This document shows, piece after piece, positions 28,572 through 37,103 of a stretch of 64,000 nt of DNA. The notes under the pieces were generated by a model. That model was not told the DNA's origin. It ran no database searches and saw only the letters and a list, made by a program, of their open reading frames with translations. The DNA lies in assembly GCF_000814675.1 (NCBI RefSeq), contig NZ_JWIG01000011.1:124001-188000 (forward strand), in the 5' to 3' direction. Every line of letters starts with the position of its first letter. Position 1 is the stretch's first letter. Source of the stretch: Pseudoalteromonas distincta (GTDB lineage Bacteria; Pseudomonadota; Gammaproteobacteria; Enterobacterales; Alteromonadaceae). Made by a program: the position numbers and the translations under genes.

Positions 28572-28988
28572 ATGACAAATACGTTTAACAAAGTCACAGA
28601 ATCTATAAAAAATGCACCTGCTTGGCAGCAAAAATATCGTGAAATAATGCTTTTAGGAAAAACGTTACCGGCTTTAGCTGATGTTTTAAAAACTGATGAC
28701 GCACTTGTCTCTGGCTGTGAAAGCAAAGTATGGATGTTCGTTGAATTTGACTTAACCGAAAATACACTTGTTGTAATAGGTGACTCTGATACTCGTATAG
28801 TAAAAGGATTATTAGCTATTATTTTAGCGCTTTATAACGGGCTCACACCAGAACAGGTAGTGAATAAAAATGCGTATGAAGAATTTGAAAAGCTAGGCCT
28901 TATTAGCCACTTAAGCGCATCACGTGGTAATGGTATTAAAGCCATGGTTGAAAAAATTCAAACCATGGCACAACACAAGCTTAGTTAA
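28572..28988 (+). CDS. csdE: Sulfur acceptor protein CsdE (SufE family)
   Basis: This 138-residue protein accepts sulfur from the desulfurase. The acceptor cysteine is about C49 in LVSGCESKVWMF, and the motif WQQKYREIMLLGKTLP (about 18-33) is typical of SufE/CsdE. In E. coli, CsdA-CsdE passes sulfur on to TcdA for tRNA t6A cyclisation. Here tcdA lies just downstream in the opposite direction, consistent with that partnership. AGGATAACTC gives the ribosome-binding site. Confidence 0.88.
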   Translation: MTNTFNKVTESIKNAPAWQQKYREIMLLGKTLPALADVLKTDDALVSGCESKVWMFVEFDLTENTLVVIGDSDTRIVKGLLAIILALYNGLTPEQVVNKNAYEEFEKLGLISHLSASRGNGIKAMVEKIQTMAQHKLS

Positions 28989-28991
28989 CCA

Positions 28992-29057
28992 AGGTCTGTT
29001 GATCTTTCAAGGTTAAATTGCAGCAGTCTGTTTGGTATTTAGGCAAGGCAGAGCCTA
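28992..29057. mobile_element. Decayed fragment of the 1837-2100 mobile repeat, forming the tcdA stop codon
   Basis: This stretch aligns without gaps to the inverse of the right end of the element at 1837-2100. Shared blocks are TGTTGATCTTT, GCAGT/CAGCAGT, CTGTTTGG and TTTAGGCAAGGCAGAGCCTA, with about a dozen differences over 66 bp. Only one end remains. Its inner edge, GAGCCTA, reads TAGGCTC on the minus strand and supplies the TAG that ends tcdA. Confidence 0.7.
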
Positions 29058-29852
29058 GGCTTGTGAGCGTTGTTTTTTATCTAAGTATTTACGTACAGCT
29101 TTAGCAGCAACAAAAAATCCAAAGCTTCCTGTGATCATAGTCACAGAGCCAAAACCATTATTACAGTCCATATTCATCGTGCCATCAGCACTTTGCTTAG
29201 CATGACATACGCTGCCATCGCTTCCTGGGTAAACCAATTGCTCTGTTGAGTAAACACAATCAATATTAAACTTACGTTTAGGATTATTACTAAAATTATA
29301 TTGCTTGCGCAAAATATAGCGCACCTTTGCAAGTAATGGGTCTTGCGTAGTTTTAGCTACATCACCAAAAGTTATTTGGCTAGGATCTGTTTGCCCGCCA
29401 GCACCACCAGTTGTAATTATAGGTAGTTTATTACGTTTACAGTGAGCAATTAATGCTGCTTTTTCTTTAACTGCATCAATACAATCAATTACATAATCAA
29501 AACCTTGAATATGCTCTTGAATATTATCAAGCGTAATAAAGTCATCTATTACATTAATTTGGCACTGTGGATTAATGAGCTCGCAGCGCGCTTTCATTGC
29601 ATCGACTTTAGCTTGACCAATAGTGCCCGTTAACGCGTGAATTTGTCTATTGACGTTGGTCGCGCAAATATCATCCAAATCTATAAGTGTTATTTCACCA
29701 ACACCAGTACGTGCAAGTGCTTCTGCTGTCCAGCTTCCTACACCCCCAATCCCTACTACACAAAAATGTGCTTCTTGAAGCCAATCAAACTGTTGATGAC
29801 CATATAAACGTTTAATACCACCAAAACGTATATCTGTAACTTTTTCGCTCAT
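29055..29852 (-). CDS. tcdA: tRNA threonylcarbamoyladenosine dehydratase
   Basis: This E1-like enzyme (CsdL) makes the cyclic form of t6A at position 37 of ANN-decoding tRNAs. It is 265 residues. The nucleotide-binding loop GIGGVGSWTAEALARTG (about 34-50) and the downstream LIDLDDICATNVNRQ are clear. ITTGGAGGQTDPSQ and a cysteine pair area near the C terminus are also family features. The start codon directly follows the stop of the pseudouridine synthase gene (TAAATG). The stop codon falls in a mobile-element fragment, so the last residues may differ from relatives. Confidence 0.92.
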   Translation of the reverse strand: MSEKVTDIRFGGIKRLYGHQQFDWLQEAHFCVVGIGGVGSWTAEALARTGVGEITLIDLDDICATNVNRQIHALTGTIGQAKVDAMKARCELINPQCQINVIDDFITLDNIQEHIQGFDYVIDCIDAVKEKAALIAHCKRNKLPIITTGGAGGQTDPSQITFGDVAKTTQDPLLAKVRYILRKQYNFSNNPKRKFNIDCVYSTEQLVYPGSDGSVCHAKQSADGTMNMDCNNGFGSVTMITGSFGFFVAAKAVRKYLDKKQRSQA

Positions 29853-30533
29853 TTACCAATCCAGTTGCCATGGCGATTGCCATGCTTGAAAATCTTGATG
29901 TTTAATTAACGCCAAATACTCATCACCATTATCGGGTAATAAAGTTAGCTGTATTTGTTCACTTTGCCATAAAAAGCTCAATGCATATGCATGTAAATAG
30001 GTACGATTTGATGGCGTGCCTGAATACATTACATCGCCTAAAATAGCTGCGCCCACACTTTTTAGTGCCACTCTTAGTTGATGTGTTTTGCCAGAGTAAG
30101 GTTTTAAAATATACCCTCTAAACCCTGGCTTATAATTCAGAGAATAGAATCGGGTGATTGCAGGGTTAAGTGTACTCGTTAGTAACTTAAACGAGCCACG
30201 GCGAGACTTAGCCATATCGCCTTTTATCCACCCTTGCTTCTTTTTTGGTTTAGCATCACTAATCGCTAAATAAAATTTAGCAATCGCATGCTCAGTAAAC
30301 ATAACAGTAAAGGCGGCTGCAGCGGATTTGTTTCGCGCTAAAATAATCAGCCCTGATGTCACTTTATCTAAACGATGCACGGCATAAAGCTTTTGCGATA
30401 ATTGTTGTTCGGCTAAAACAACAAAGCCAGGCCCTTCTTCAGAATGAAAATTAAGACCCGCTGGCTTTTCTAAAATATAAAAGTCGTTATGTGTATAAAC
30501 AACTTTTATTATCTTACTTACTTGCTCACTCAC
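29853..30533 (-). CDS. RluA-family pseudouridine synthase
   Basis: This 226-residue enzyme isomerises uridine in RNA. The catalytic segment is AVHRLDKVTSGLIILARN, with Asp about 56, and LEKPAGLNFHSE precedes it. The C-terminal SGKTHQLRVALKSVGAAILGD is also standard. It lacks an N-terminal S4 domain, as does the TIGR01621-type subgroup of RluA-like enzymes that it resembles. The target RNA is unknown. It starts with GTG, overlapping the kdsB stop codon by 4 bp (GTGA). Confidence 0.85.
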   Translation of the reverse strand: MSEQVSKIIKVVYTHNDFYILEKPAGLNFHSEEGPGFVVLAEQQLSQKLYAVHRLDKVTSGLIILARNKSAAAAFTVMFTEHAIAKFYLAISDAKPKKKQGWIKGDMAKSRRGSFKLLTSTLNPAITRFYSLNYKPGFRGYILKPYSGKTHQLRVALKSVGAAILGDVMYSGTPSNRTYLHAYALSFLWQSEQIQLTLLPDNGDEYLALIKHQDFQAWQSPWQLDW

Positions 30534-31291
30534 ACGTTTTTACTTTTAATATGCGCTATCACTTTAGCTAAATCATCAGGCGTATCTACGCCTGCATGAG
30601 GGGCTATTTGAGCTTGTTCTATTTTAATTTTATAACCGTGATACAAAACACGTAACTGCTCAAGTGATTCAAGTAATTCTAGTGGTGATACACTCAGCTC
30701 TATGTATTGTTTAATAAAACCCGCTCTGTACGCATAAATACCTACATGGCGTTGAAACGGGGCTAAATTAAGGGCAGTGCTATCTTCCATCATCGTATTT
30801 CTATCAAACGGTATACTTGCACGAGAGAAATACAGGGCATTTTTATTTATATCGCTAACCACTTTAACGGCATTAGGATTAAATACTTCATCACGTTCTT
30901 CAATAGCAACACTTAACGTTGCCATTGGTGCTGTTGAATCACTTAATAGTGCAGCAACTTGAGATACGTTTTCTGGTGCAAGTAATGGCTCATCGCCTTG
31001 TACATTAACCACAATTGTATTGCTATCAAGTTTAAGCAAATCAACCACTTCAGCTAATCGTTCAGTACCCGACTGGTGATCTTCACGCGTCATTAGTACA
31101 TCATTAGTAAACATACTTACTGCATCAAATACTTTTTGATGATCGGTTGCTATAACTACTTTACTAGCACCTGATAAACATGCTTTTTCGTAAACGTGTT
31201 GAACCATTGGCTTACCACAAATATCAGCAAGCGGTTTACCTGGTAGTCGGGTCGATGCAAAACGAGCAGGAATTACAACTACGAATTCCAC
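30530..31291 (-). CDS. kdsB: 3-deoxy-manno-octulosonate cytidylyltransferase
   Basis: This enzyme activates Kdo with CTP for lipopolysaccharide core synthesis. It has 253 residues. The N-terminal nucleotide-binding pattern [17 protein letters not shown] (about 4-20) and [11 protein letters not shown] (about 93-103), PNAVKVV, and the [11 protein letters not shown] segment are diagnostic. It overlaps the 3' end of the Trm112-like gene by 13 bp and the pseudouridine synthase by 4 bp, so it sits in a tightly packed msbA-lpxK-ycaR-kdsB operon as in E. coli. Confidence 0.95.
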   Translation of the reverse strand: MEFVVVIPARFASTRLPGKPLADICGKPMVQHVYEKACLSGASKVVIATDHQKVFDAVSMFTNDVLMTREDHQSGTERLAEVVDLLKLDSNTIVVNVQGDEPLLAPENVSQVAALLSDSTAPMATLSVAIEERDEVFNPNAVKVVSDINKNALYFSRASIPFDRNTMMEDSTALNLAPFQRHVGIYAYRAGFIKQYIELSVSPLELLESLEQLRVLYHGYKIKIEQAQIAPHAGVDTPDDLAKVIAHIKSKNV

Positions 31292-31476
31292 TTTTCAACC
31301 TCTTCTAGAGATAGTTCTCGTGCTTCATTTTCAAGTAAAACTGGAATATCGTCTTGAACAGGATAAGCAAGCTTAGCTGCTGTGCTAATTAGTTCGTTGT
31401 TTTCTCTGTCAAAGCGTAATTTTCCCTTACAAACAGGGCACGCAATTATCTCGAGTAATTTTGTATCAAAGGCCAT
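31279..31476 (-). CDS. ycaR: Trm112/YcaR family small protein
   Basis: This 65-residue protein has one zinc-ribbon-like knuckle, [10 protein letters not shown] (Cys about 13 and 16), and the family C-terminal segment [20 protein letters not shown]. The second cysteine pair of eukaryotic Trm112 is missing, as usual in this bacterial subgroup. It is always found between lpxK and kdsB; its own role is unclear. It overlaps lpxK by 11 bp and kdsB by 13 bp. Confidence 0.88.
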   Translation of the reverse strand: MAFDTKLLEIIACPVCKGKLRFDRENNELISTAAKLAYPVQDDIPVLLENEARELSLEEVEKWNS

Positions 31477-32446
31477 TGAGTATTCCTTTTTCTTTTAATA
31501 TTGAATTTAATGTGTTTATTACGCTATCGGTAGGTTGTGCATCTACTGGTAAATAATACCAATTAGGCTTTGCAAAGGACTTACATTTAACGGCATCTTT
31601 TTCGGTCATTATAATGCAATCATCACCAAATTGGGCAAAATCATCTACTGTATAAGCATAATGATCTCTAAAATGATGAGTCGATAATAACGTAATATCT
31701 TGTGCTTCTAATGAGTTTTCAAACCGTCTAGGGTTCCCAATTGCACTTATTGCATGTGCTTCACTTACGTTACTTTTTGCATAATCGCTTGAATTAACCA
31801 AGCGAAGATTACTTACTTGTAATGTGTAGCTATTATTAGCCTCACCACCATTTTCAATTACTATATCGACACTTTGCAATCGTTTAGTTGTTTCACGAAG
31901 TGGCCCTGCTGGCATAACAAAGCCATTACCAAAACGACGCTCACTATCAACAATACAACACTCAATGCTACGAGGCATTTTATAATGCTGCATTCCATCA
32001 TCAGAAATAATAACATCGAGTGTACAATTATTTTCTAATAAATCGATATTGTGTTGTCTATTAGGCCCAACCGCTATTGGGCACTTTAAACGATGGTATA
32101 AAAGTACGGGCTCATCTCCAGCCTGCTGAGCATCTACAAGCTCAGTAACTAACAGCGGGTAATTTTCTGATTGCCCGCCATATCCTCTACTAATAATTCC
32201 TACTGATAAACCTTGCTGTGTTAAATGACCATACAGCCACAAAACAAAAGGCGTTTTACCATTACCGCCTACACTTATATTGCCAACTACGATTACAGGC
32301 GTTTTGCACTCAAAAGGTTTAAGTATTTTAGCGCTGTATAAGTATTTTCGAAATGAAGATACAACCCAAAACAAAGCACTTAATGGTAATAACAGCAAAG
32401 TAATTAGTCCAAATGGTTTATACCAGCTTTGTTCTATTTTACTCAC
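31466..32446 (-). CDS. lpxK: Tetraacyldisaccharide 4'-kinase
   Basis: This kinase phosphorylates the lipid A precursor to lipid IVA at the inner membrane. It has 326 residues. An N-terminal membrane helix (about 14-29) is followed by the P-loop [13 protein letters not shown] (about 53-65), [25 protein letters not shown] and MPAGPLRE. The start is GTG at 32446, overlapping the msbA stop codon by 4 bp (GTGA), so translation is coupled to the lipid A flippase. Confidence 0.93.
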   Translation of the reverse strand: MSKIEQSWYKPFGLITLLLLPLSALFWVVSSFRKYLYSAKILKPFECKTPVIVVGNISVGGNGKTPFVLWLYGHLTQQGLSVGIISRGYGGQSENYPLLVTELVDAQQAGDEPVLLYHRLKCPIAVGPNRQHNIDLLENNCTLDVIISDDGMQHYKMPRSIECCIVDSERRFGNGFVMPAGPLRETTKRLQSVDIVIENGGEANNSYTLQVSNLRLVNSSDYAKSNVSEAHAISAIGNPRRFENSLEAQDITLLSTHHFRDHYAYTVDDFAQFGDDCIIMTEKDAVKCKSFAKPNWYYLPVDAQPTDSVINTLNSILKEKGILNGL

Positions 32447-34188
32447 GCCTGATCACCAAACTGCATTTTGCAAAGGGCTGAATAAGTACCGTCATTTGCT
32501 AATAAGCTATTGTGATCGCCACTTTCTATTACACGACCGTTATCAATAACATAAATTCGGTCACTGTTTTCGATAGTAGATAAGCGGTGCGCAATGACAA
32601 TTGAGGTTTTATCTTTCATTAGCGTTTCTAATGCTTGCTGAATAAGCTTTTCAGATTCGGTATCAAGTGCTGATGTTGCCTCGTCTAAAATCAAAATAGG
32701 TGCGTCTTTTAATATTGCACGTGCTATCGCTATACGCTGACGTTGACCGCCGGAGAGCATTACACCATTTTCACCTACCATGGTGTTTAATTGCTCTGGC
32801 AGGTCTTTAACAAACTCCCAAACATGCGCTTGTTTAGCAACTTGCTCTAATTCTTTCTCAGACACATCATGCTTTATGCCATAACAAATATTGTTAGCAA
32901 TCGTATCGTTAAATAACACGACTTGTTGAGACACTAAAGCAAATTGGCGACGCAAATCTGTTAATTTATAATCCTGCAGGGCTATACCATCAAGTAATAT
33001 TTCACTCGGTAACTCTAGGTCATAGTAGCGTGGTAATAAATTAGAAATTGTTGATTTACCCGAGCCTGAGCGCCCTACTAAGGCAATACTTTCACCCGCT
33101 TTAATCGTTAGCGACAAATCGTTTAATACGGCTTCATCTTTTGTTGGGTACTTAAAGGTTACATTTTTAACTTCAATTACCCCTTTAACTTTATCGACTG
33201 AAACGGTGCCAGTATCTTTTTCCATTTCTTCATCTAACACTAAAAAAATACTTTGTGCAGCAGAGATACCACGCTGCATATCACTATTAACATTAGCGAG
33301 TTGTTTTAGCGGTCGCAATAGCATCATCATTGAGGCAATTAATGCCATGAAGTCACCAGAGGTAATCGTATCAATCATTGATGGAAGAGATACAGCCCAT
33401 AAAATAACAGCCATAGCACTTGCTGCTAATATTTGAATAATTGATACACTTAAAGCTTTTGTCGCATCCATTTTAATGCGCTGCTGGCGGTTATGATTAT
33501 TAATCTTTGAGAAATGGTTTATTTCTTGGTCTTGTCCGCCAAATCCATGAATAACTTTATGTCCGCTAAGCATTTGTTCAGAGCTACGTGTAACCTGCCC
33601 CATAGCTGATTGGATACTTTTAGAAATATGGCGAAAACGTTTCGATACAACTGCTACAATAATGGCAACGAGAGGGATGATGACTAAAAATATAAGTGAG
33701 AGCTTCCAACTGGTATAAAACATTACACCAAGTAAAAAGACAACAAAGGCCCCTTCACGTACAACAATAAGTAACGCTTTAGTAATTGCTTGTTGAACTT
33801 GCTCTGTGTCAAAAGTGATTTTTGAAATTAAATCGCCTGTTGAGTTTTTGTCATGAAAAGAAACGGGTAAATGCAATATGTGCTCAAATAACTCTTGGCG
33901 TAAAGAGCGTACAACTTGAGAGCCCACATAACTTAAACAGTACGAAGACATAAAGTTAAAAACACCACGCCCTAGTACTAACGCGATAACGACAAAAGGA
34001 GCGTACTTTAAAACTTCTGTATTTCGCTGGTTTAAACCTTGATCAATAAACGGCTTCATTAATTGAATGAATAAAGCATCCATTGCTGAATAGCCTATCA
34101 TCCCAACAATTGCGATAAAAGCGACGCTTTTGTATGCGCCAACATACGAGACAAGACGTTTATAAATTTGTGCAGTACTTTGATCCAT
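32443..34188 (-). CDS. msbA: Lipid A/phospholipid flippase, ABC transporter
   Basis: This half-transporter has 581 residues and flips core lipid A across the inner membrane as a homodimer. Six membrane helices occupy about residues 20-310. The nucleotide-binding domain has Walker A GRSGSGKST (about 377-385), signature LSGGQRQR and Walker B ILILDEATSALD. The neighbours lpxK and kdsB make the assignment firmer than sequence alone. It is preceded by comEC after 60 bp. Confidence 0.94.
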   Translation of the reverse strand: MDQSTAQIYKRLVSYVGAYKSVAFIAIVGMIGYSAMDALFIQLMKPFIDQGLNQRNTEVLKYAPFVVIALVLGRGVFNFMSSYCLSYVGSQVVRSLRQELFEHILHLPVSFHDKNSTGDLISKITFDTEQVQQAITKALLIVVREGAFVVFLLGVMFYTSWKLSLIFLVIIPLVAIIVAVVSKRFRHISKSIQSAMGQVTRSSEQMLSGHKVIHGFGGQDQEINHFSKINNHNRQQRIKMDATKALSVSIIQILAASAMAVILWAVSLPSMIDTITSGDFMALIASMMMLLRPLKQLANVNSDMQRGISAAQSIFLVLDEEMEKDTGTVSVDKVKGVIEVKNVTFKYPTKDEAVLNDLSLTIKAGESIALVGRSGSGKSTISNLLPRYYDLELPSEILLDGIALQDYKLTDLRRQFALVSQQVVLFNDTIANNICYGIKHDVSEKELEQVAKQAHVWEFVKDLPEQLNTMVGENGVMLSGGQRQRIAIARAILKDAPILILDEATSALDTESEKLIQQALETLMKDKTSIVIAHRLSTIENSDRIYVIDNGRVIESGDHNSLLANDGTYSALCKMQFGDQA

Positions 34189-34248
34189 AACACTCTCTAA
34201 ATACAGTAACTCCCTGTATTGTATCCTTCGATGAGATAAAACTAAACG

Positions 34249-36516
34249 TCAATCTTTGATAAACCAATAACTTTCCTGCCCTCTTGCTGTTTCTATGACC
34301 AAATTGTTTGAGTAGAATTTAATACTAATTTGTCCTTCAACGCCTGTTGTAAATTGCTCGGCGCTTATTGCTTTGTAACGCTCGACAACAACTGGCTTGG
34401 GAAATTCCCACTGTCCTTTATAAGCACTTGAATGAATCACAACTTTAGGAGCTACATGACTAATAAAATTAACACTTGAGGATGTATCACTGCCATGATG
34501 CGGGCTTAACATGACTGTACTTTTCAACGATGTATTATTAGCTAATAAAGAGGCTTCACGAGATTTTGATATATCACCTGTAAATAACACACTATGAGTA
34601 TTACTCGATACTCTAACAACGCATGAATCGTCGTTTTCATTTCCATACCCTCTAGTGCTAAAACTTTCTACTCTTAAACCAACAAAATCAACACTTTGGA
34701 CTTCACACACATTAAGTGTATTTTCAGGATGAAATTGCTTTAATGTTTCCCCAAATCCAGCTTCAATAAAATGCTGTATTCCTCCAGCGTGATCGCTGTC
34801 TTCATGACTTAGAATTGCTGTTTTTACTGTGAAATTATTTGCTTTTATATAAGGCAATAAAATACTTCGCGTACGGCTAAAACGATTAAAATAACTTGGA
34901 CCAAAATCATAGATAAGCACTTGGTTATCTTTTTCAATTAATGCCATGAGACCATGCCCAACATCAAACACATGAAGTTGCCAGTTAGGCTTTTCTTTTA
35001 GAAGATTATTCAATAAAAGTACTGTTAAAGGAATGAAAGAAAGCAACTTATAGGGGAGGAAGTAAATCATCAACATAGTAATATAGGTAAAAATGACGAA
35101 TATTAACTCGATTCGTCCTGTTGTCAGCCATCTTAACGGCTCGGGTATTTCATAAAGTAATTTAAATAATGCATATAACCCTGTATCAAACAAATGTATT
35201 AAATTACCTATATCTATAAAAGTACTCAGTAATGTAAAAACAATCAAAAATGGCAAAATAATGATGGAAAGAAACGGTATCGCAATTAAGTTAATCACTA
35301 GTCCCGCAATACTTACGCCATTAAAAAAATAAAGTGAAAGTGGTAATAAACCGATAAATAATGCTACTTGAATAACAAATAACGCAATAATTTTGTTTTT
35401 TATTCGTGTATTTAATATTGGTAATTTACTAATAACAGTAAAAATTATAGCGACTGCTAAAAATGAAAAATACAGACCTGGATTAAGTAAATTAAATGGG
35501 TTAACAGCAAGCACTATTACCAAGGCAAATAAAATACTATGCCATCGCAGCGGCTGCTTAGCAAGAAAATAAAGTAACAAATAACAACCCAGCATAATTA
35601 GTGCTCGCGTTGCTGATACTAAAAAGTCACTTAAATATACGTAAACTAATGCAGCTATAAAACCGAACGAACTGTAGTAAAGTGTAAGGTTAAATGATTG
35701 ACCAATTGAAAAGTTTATTTTCGTACAGATAAATCGAATGAATAAGTAACCAAAGCTAAAAATCAAACCAATATGTAAGCCCGATATAGCCAGTAAGTGA
35801 CTTAACCCAAGTGATTGCATTAATTGTTTATCTGTATAGCTCATTAACGATTTATCACCACTGAGTAATGCATAATAGAGCCACTGCAATCTTGTATTTG
35901 TATAGGTATTTTTAATGAAGTTTTGATAATCTAGCACGATGCTTTGTTTATCGCTGTGTATTATATTAAGCTCTTTATTGAGCACTTTGCCTTTAAATAA
36001 TATTCTATTTATAAATGCATAACGTTCATTATCAAACACATTAAAATTTTTATTACTGCGAAAATATTTTAAATGGATTAATGCAGAGAATTCATCGCCG
36101 ACTGTAAAAGGCTGTGCAGAATTAACACTGAGCATTGCTTTGGGTGCTCTAAAATTCGAAAAACTACTCCCGTCTAATGCCACTATTTTGGCTTTGATAT
36201 ACTGAGGTTTTTTATCAGAAATAACCTCTTCAACAACTAATGTAGAATCAAGTGCATACTTTTCGTTCGGTTTTGGTATTTCAAAACTATAAAAAAGGTA
36301 AAAATGCATACCAACAAAGCAAATTGCGCAAATAAAGCCTAACAATACGTTTAAAAACGGCTTAAAATAAGCGCTCACTATTACAATGAAAATTGTGAAG
36401 ACTGTAAATTCGAGAGTTTGATAATAAAACACGGTTGCTACACAGCCAATTACAAACCCAAGACTTATCCACACTGATGTAAATGGTTGCTTTAAATGGC
36501 TAAAAAAACGATCCAA
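34249..36516 (-). CDS. comEC: ComEC/Rec2-type DNA uptake channel protein
   Basis: This protein has 755 residues: an N-terminal domain with membrane helices and a soluble OB-like part (about 1-190), a central multi-helix competence domain with SGLHIGLIFSFGYL (about 242-255), and a C-terminal metallo-beta-lactamase-like domain with FDVGHGLMALIE and LSHEDSDHAGGI. It would carry one DNA strand across the inner membrane. The start appears to be a TTG at 36516 behind CAGG; no ATG exists for over 100 codons. Its 5' end overlaps that of a divergent DUF2062 gene by 21 bp. Confidence 0.88.
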   Translation of the reverse strand: MDRFFSHLKQPFTSVWISLGFVIGCVATVFYYQTLEFTVFTIFIVIVSAYFKPFLNVLLGFICAICFVGMHFYLFYSFEIPKPNEKYALDSTLVVEEVISDKKPQYIKAKIVALDGSSFSNFRAPKAMLSVNSAQPFTVGDEFSALIHLKYFRSNKNFNVFDNERYAFINRILFKGKVLNKELNIIHSDKQSIVLDYQNFIKNTYTNTRLQWLYYALLSGDKSLMSYTDKQLMQSLGLSHLLAISGLHIGLIFSFGYLFIRFICTKINFSIGQSFNLTLYYSSFGFIAALVYVYLSDFLVSATRALIMLGCYLLLYFLAKQPLRWHSILFALVIVLAVNPFNLLNPGLYFSFLAVAIIFTVISKLPILNTRIKNKIIALFVIQVALFIGLLPLSLYFFNGVSIAGLVINLIAIPFLSIIILPFLIVFTLLSTFIDIGNLIHLFDTGLYALFKLLYEIPEPLRWLTTGRIELIFVIFTYITMLMIYFLPYKLLSFIPLTVLLLNNLLKEKPNWQLHVFDVGHGLMALIEKDNQVLIYDFGPSYFNRFSRTRSILLPYIKANNFTVKTAILSHEDSDHAGGIQHFIEAGFGETLKQFHPENTLNVCEVQSVDFVGLRVESFSTRGYGNENDDSCVVRVSSNTHSVLFTGDISKSREASLLANNTSLKSTVMLSPHHGSDTSSSVNFISHVAPKVVIHSSAYKGQWEFPKPVVVERYKAISAEQFTTGVEGQISIKFYSNNLVIETARGQESYWFIKD

Positions 36517-37002
36517 AGATTTTTACCTGATCCAAATAAAATTAGACATCATAAATCACTAAAAATATTTGGACGACTTTTGCAAGACGCAAATCTTTGG
36601 CATTTAAATAGACGTTCAGCTCGAGGGGCCTTCGCGGTCGGGTTATTTTTTGCTTTCATCCCTGTTCCTTTTCAAATGGTTTTAGCCGCAGCAGGTGCTA
36701 TATTATTTAGGGTTAATTTACCCATATCAGTTGCTTTAGTATGGCTTACGAATCCATTAACCATGCCACCTATCTTTTATGGCTCATACTTAGTGGGTAC
36801 GTTAATACTTAATCAGCCAGAACAACACTTTGTATTTGAAGCCAGTTGGTCTTGGTTTTTAGAAAGTATAGAAACAATTGGTCCTGCATTTTTATTAGGT
36901 TCATTAGTATGTGCTTCTATTGCATCAATTATCGGATATTTTGGTATCGATATTATTTGGCGCCGATCTGTGAAAAAAGCATGGTTATCACGAAATAATT
37001 AG
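36496..37002 (+). CDS. DUF2062 family membrane protein
   Basis: This 168-residue protein has a basic N terminus (KKTIQRFLPDPNKIRHHKSLK) and then RRSARGAFAVGLFFAFIPVPFQMVLAA, the hallmark of DUF2062. WLTNPLTMPPIFYGSYLVG follows. Three or four membrane helices are likely. The function of the family is unknown. The gene is divergent from comEC and their coding regions overlap by 21 bp at the 5' ends. The start has no clear ribosome-binding site, but the N-terminal sequence is conserved in type. Confidence 0.82.
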   Translation: MAKKTIQRFLPDPNKIRHHKSLKIFGRLLQDANLWHLNRRSARGAFAVGLFFAFIPVPFQMVLAAAGAILFRVNLPISVALVWLTNPLTMPPIFYGSYLVGTLILNQPEQHFVFEASWSWFLESIETIGPAFLLGSLVCASIASIIGYFGIDIIWRRSVKKAWLSRNN

Positions 37003-37056
37003 GGCGTTAAAGCTAAATAATCACTGCAATTCTAATCTAATAAAATATTATAGACG

Positions 37057-37089
37057 AAAAAAAACCAACTTTATTAAGTTGGTTTTTTT
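37057..37089. terminator. Bidirectional terminator between convergent genes
   Basis: AAAAACCAACTT-TATT-AAGTTGGTTTTTTT lies between the DUF2062 and DUF3466 stop codons with long A and T runs on either side. Confidence 0.85.
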
Positions 37090-37103
37090 ATAATCAATAA
37101 ACT

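Noticed and set aside
34200..34222. AATACAG/CTGTATT inverted repeat between comEC and msbA, considered as LexA site or terminator
   Set aside because: The half-sites point the wrong way for LexA and there is no T run for a terminator; the stem is only 7 bp.
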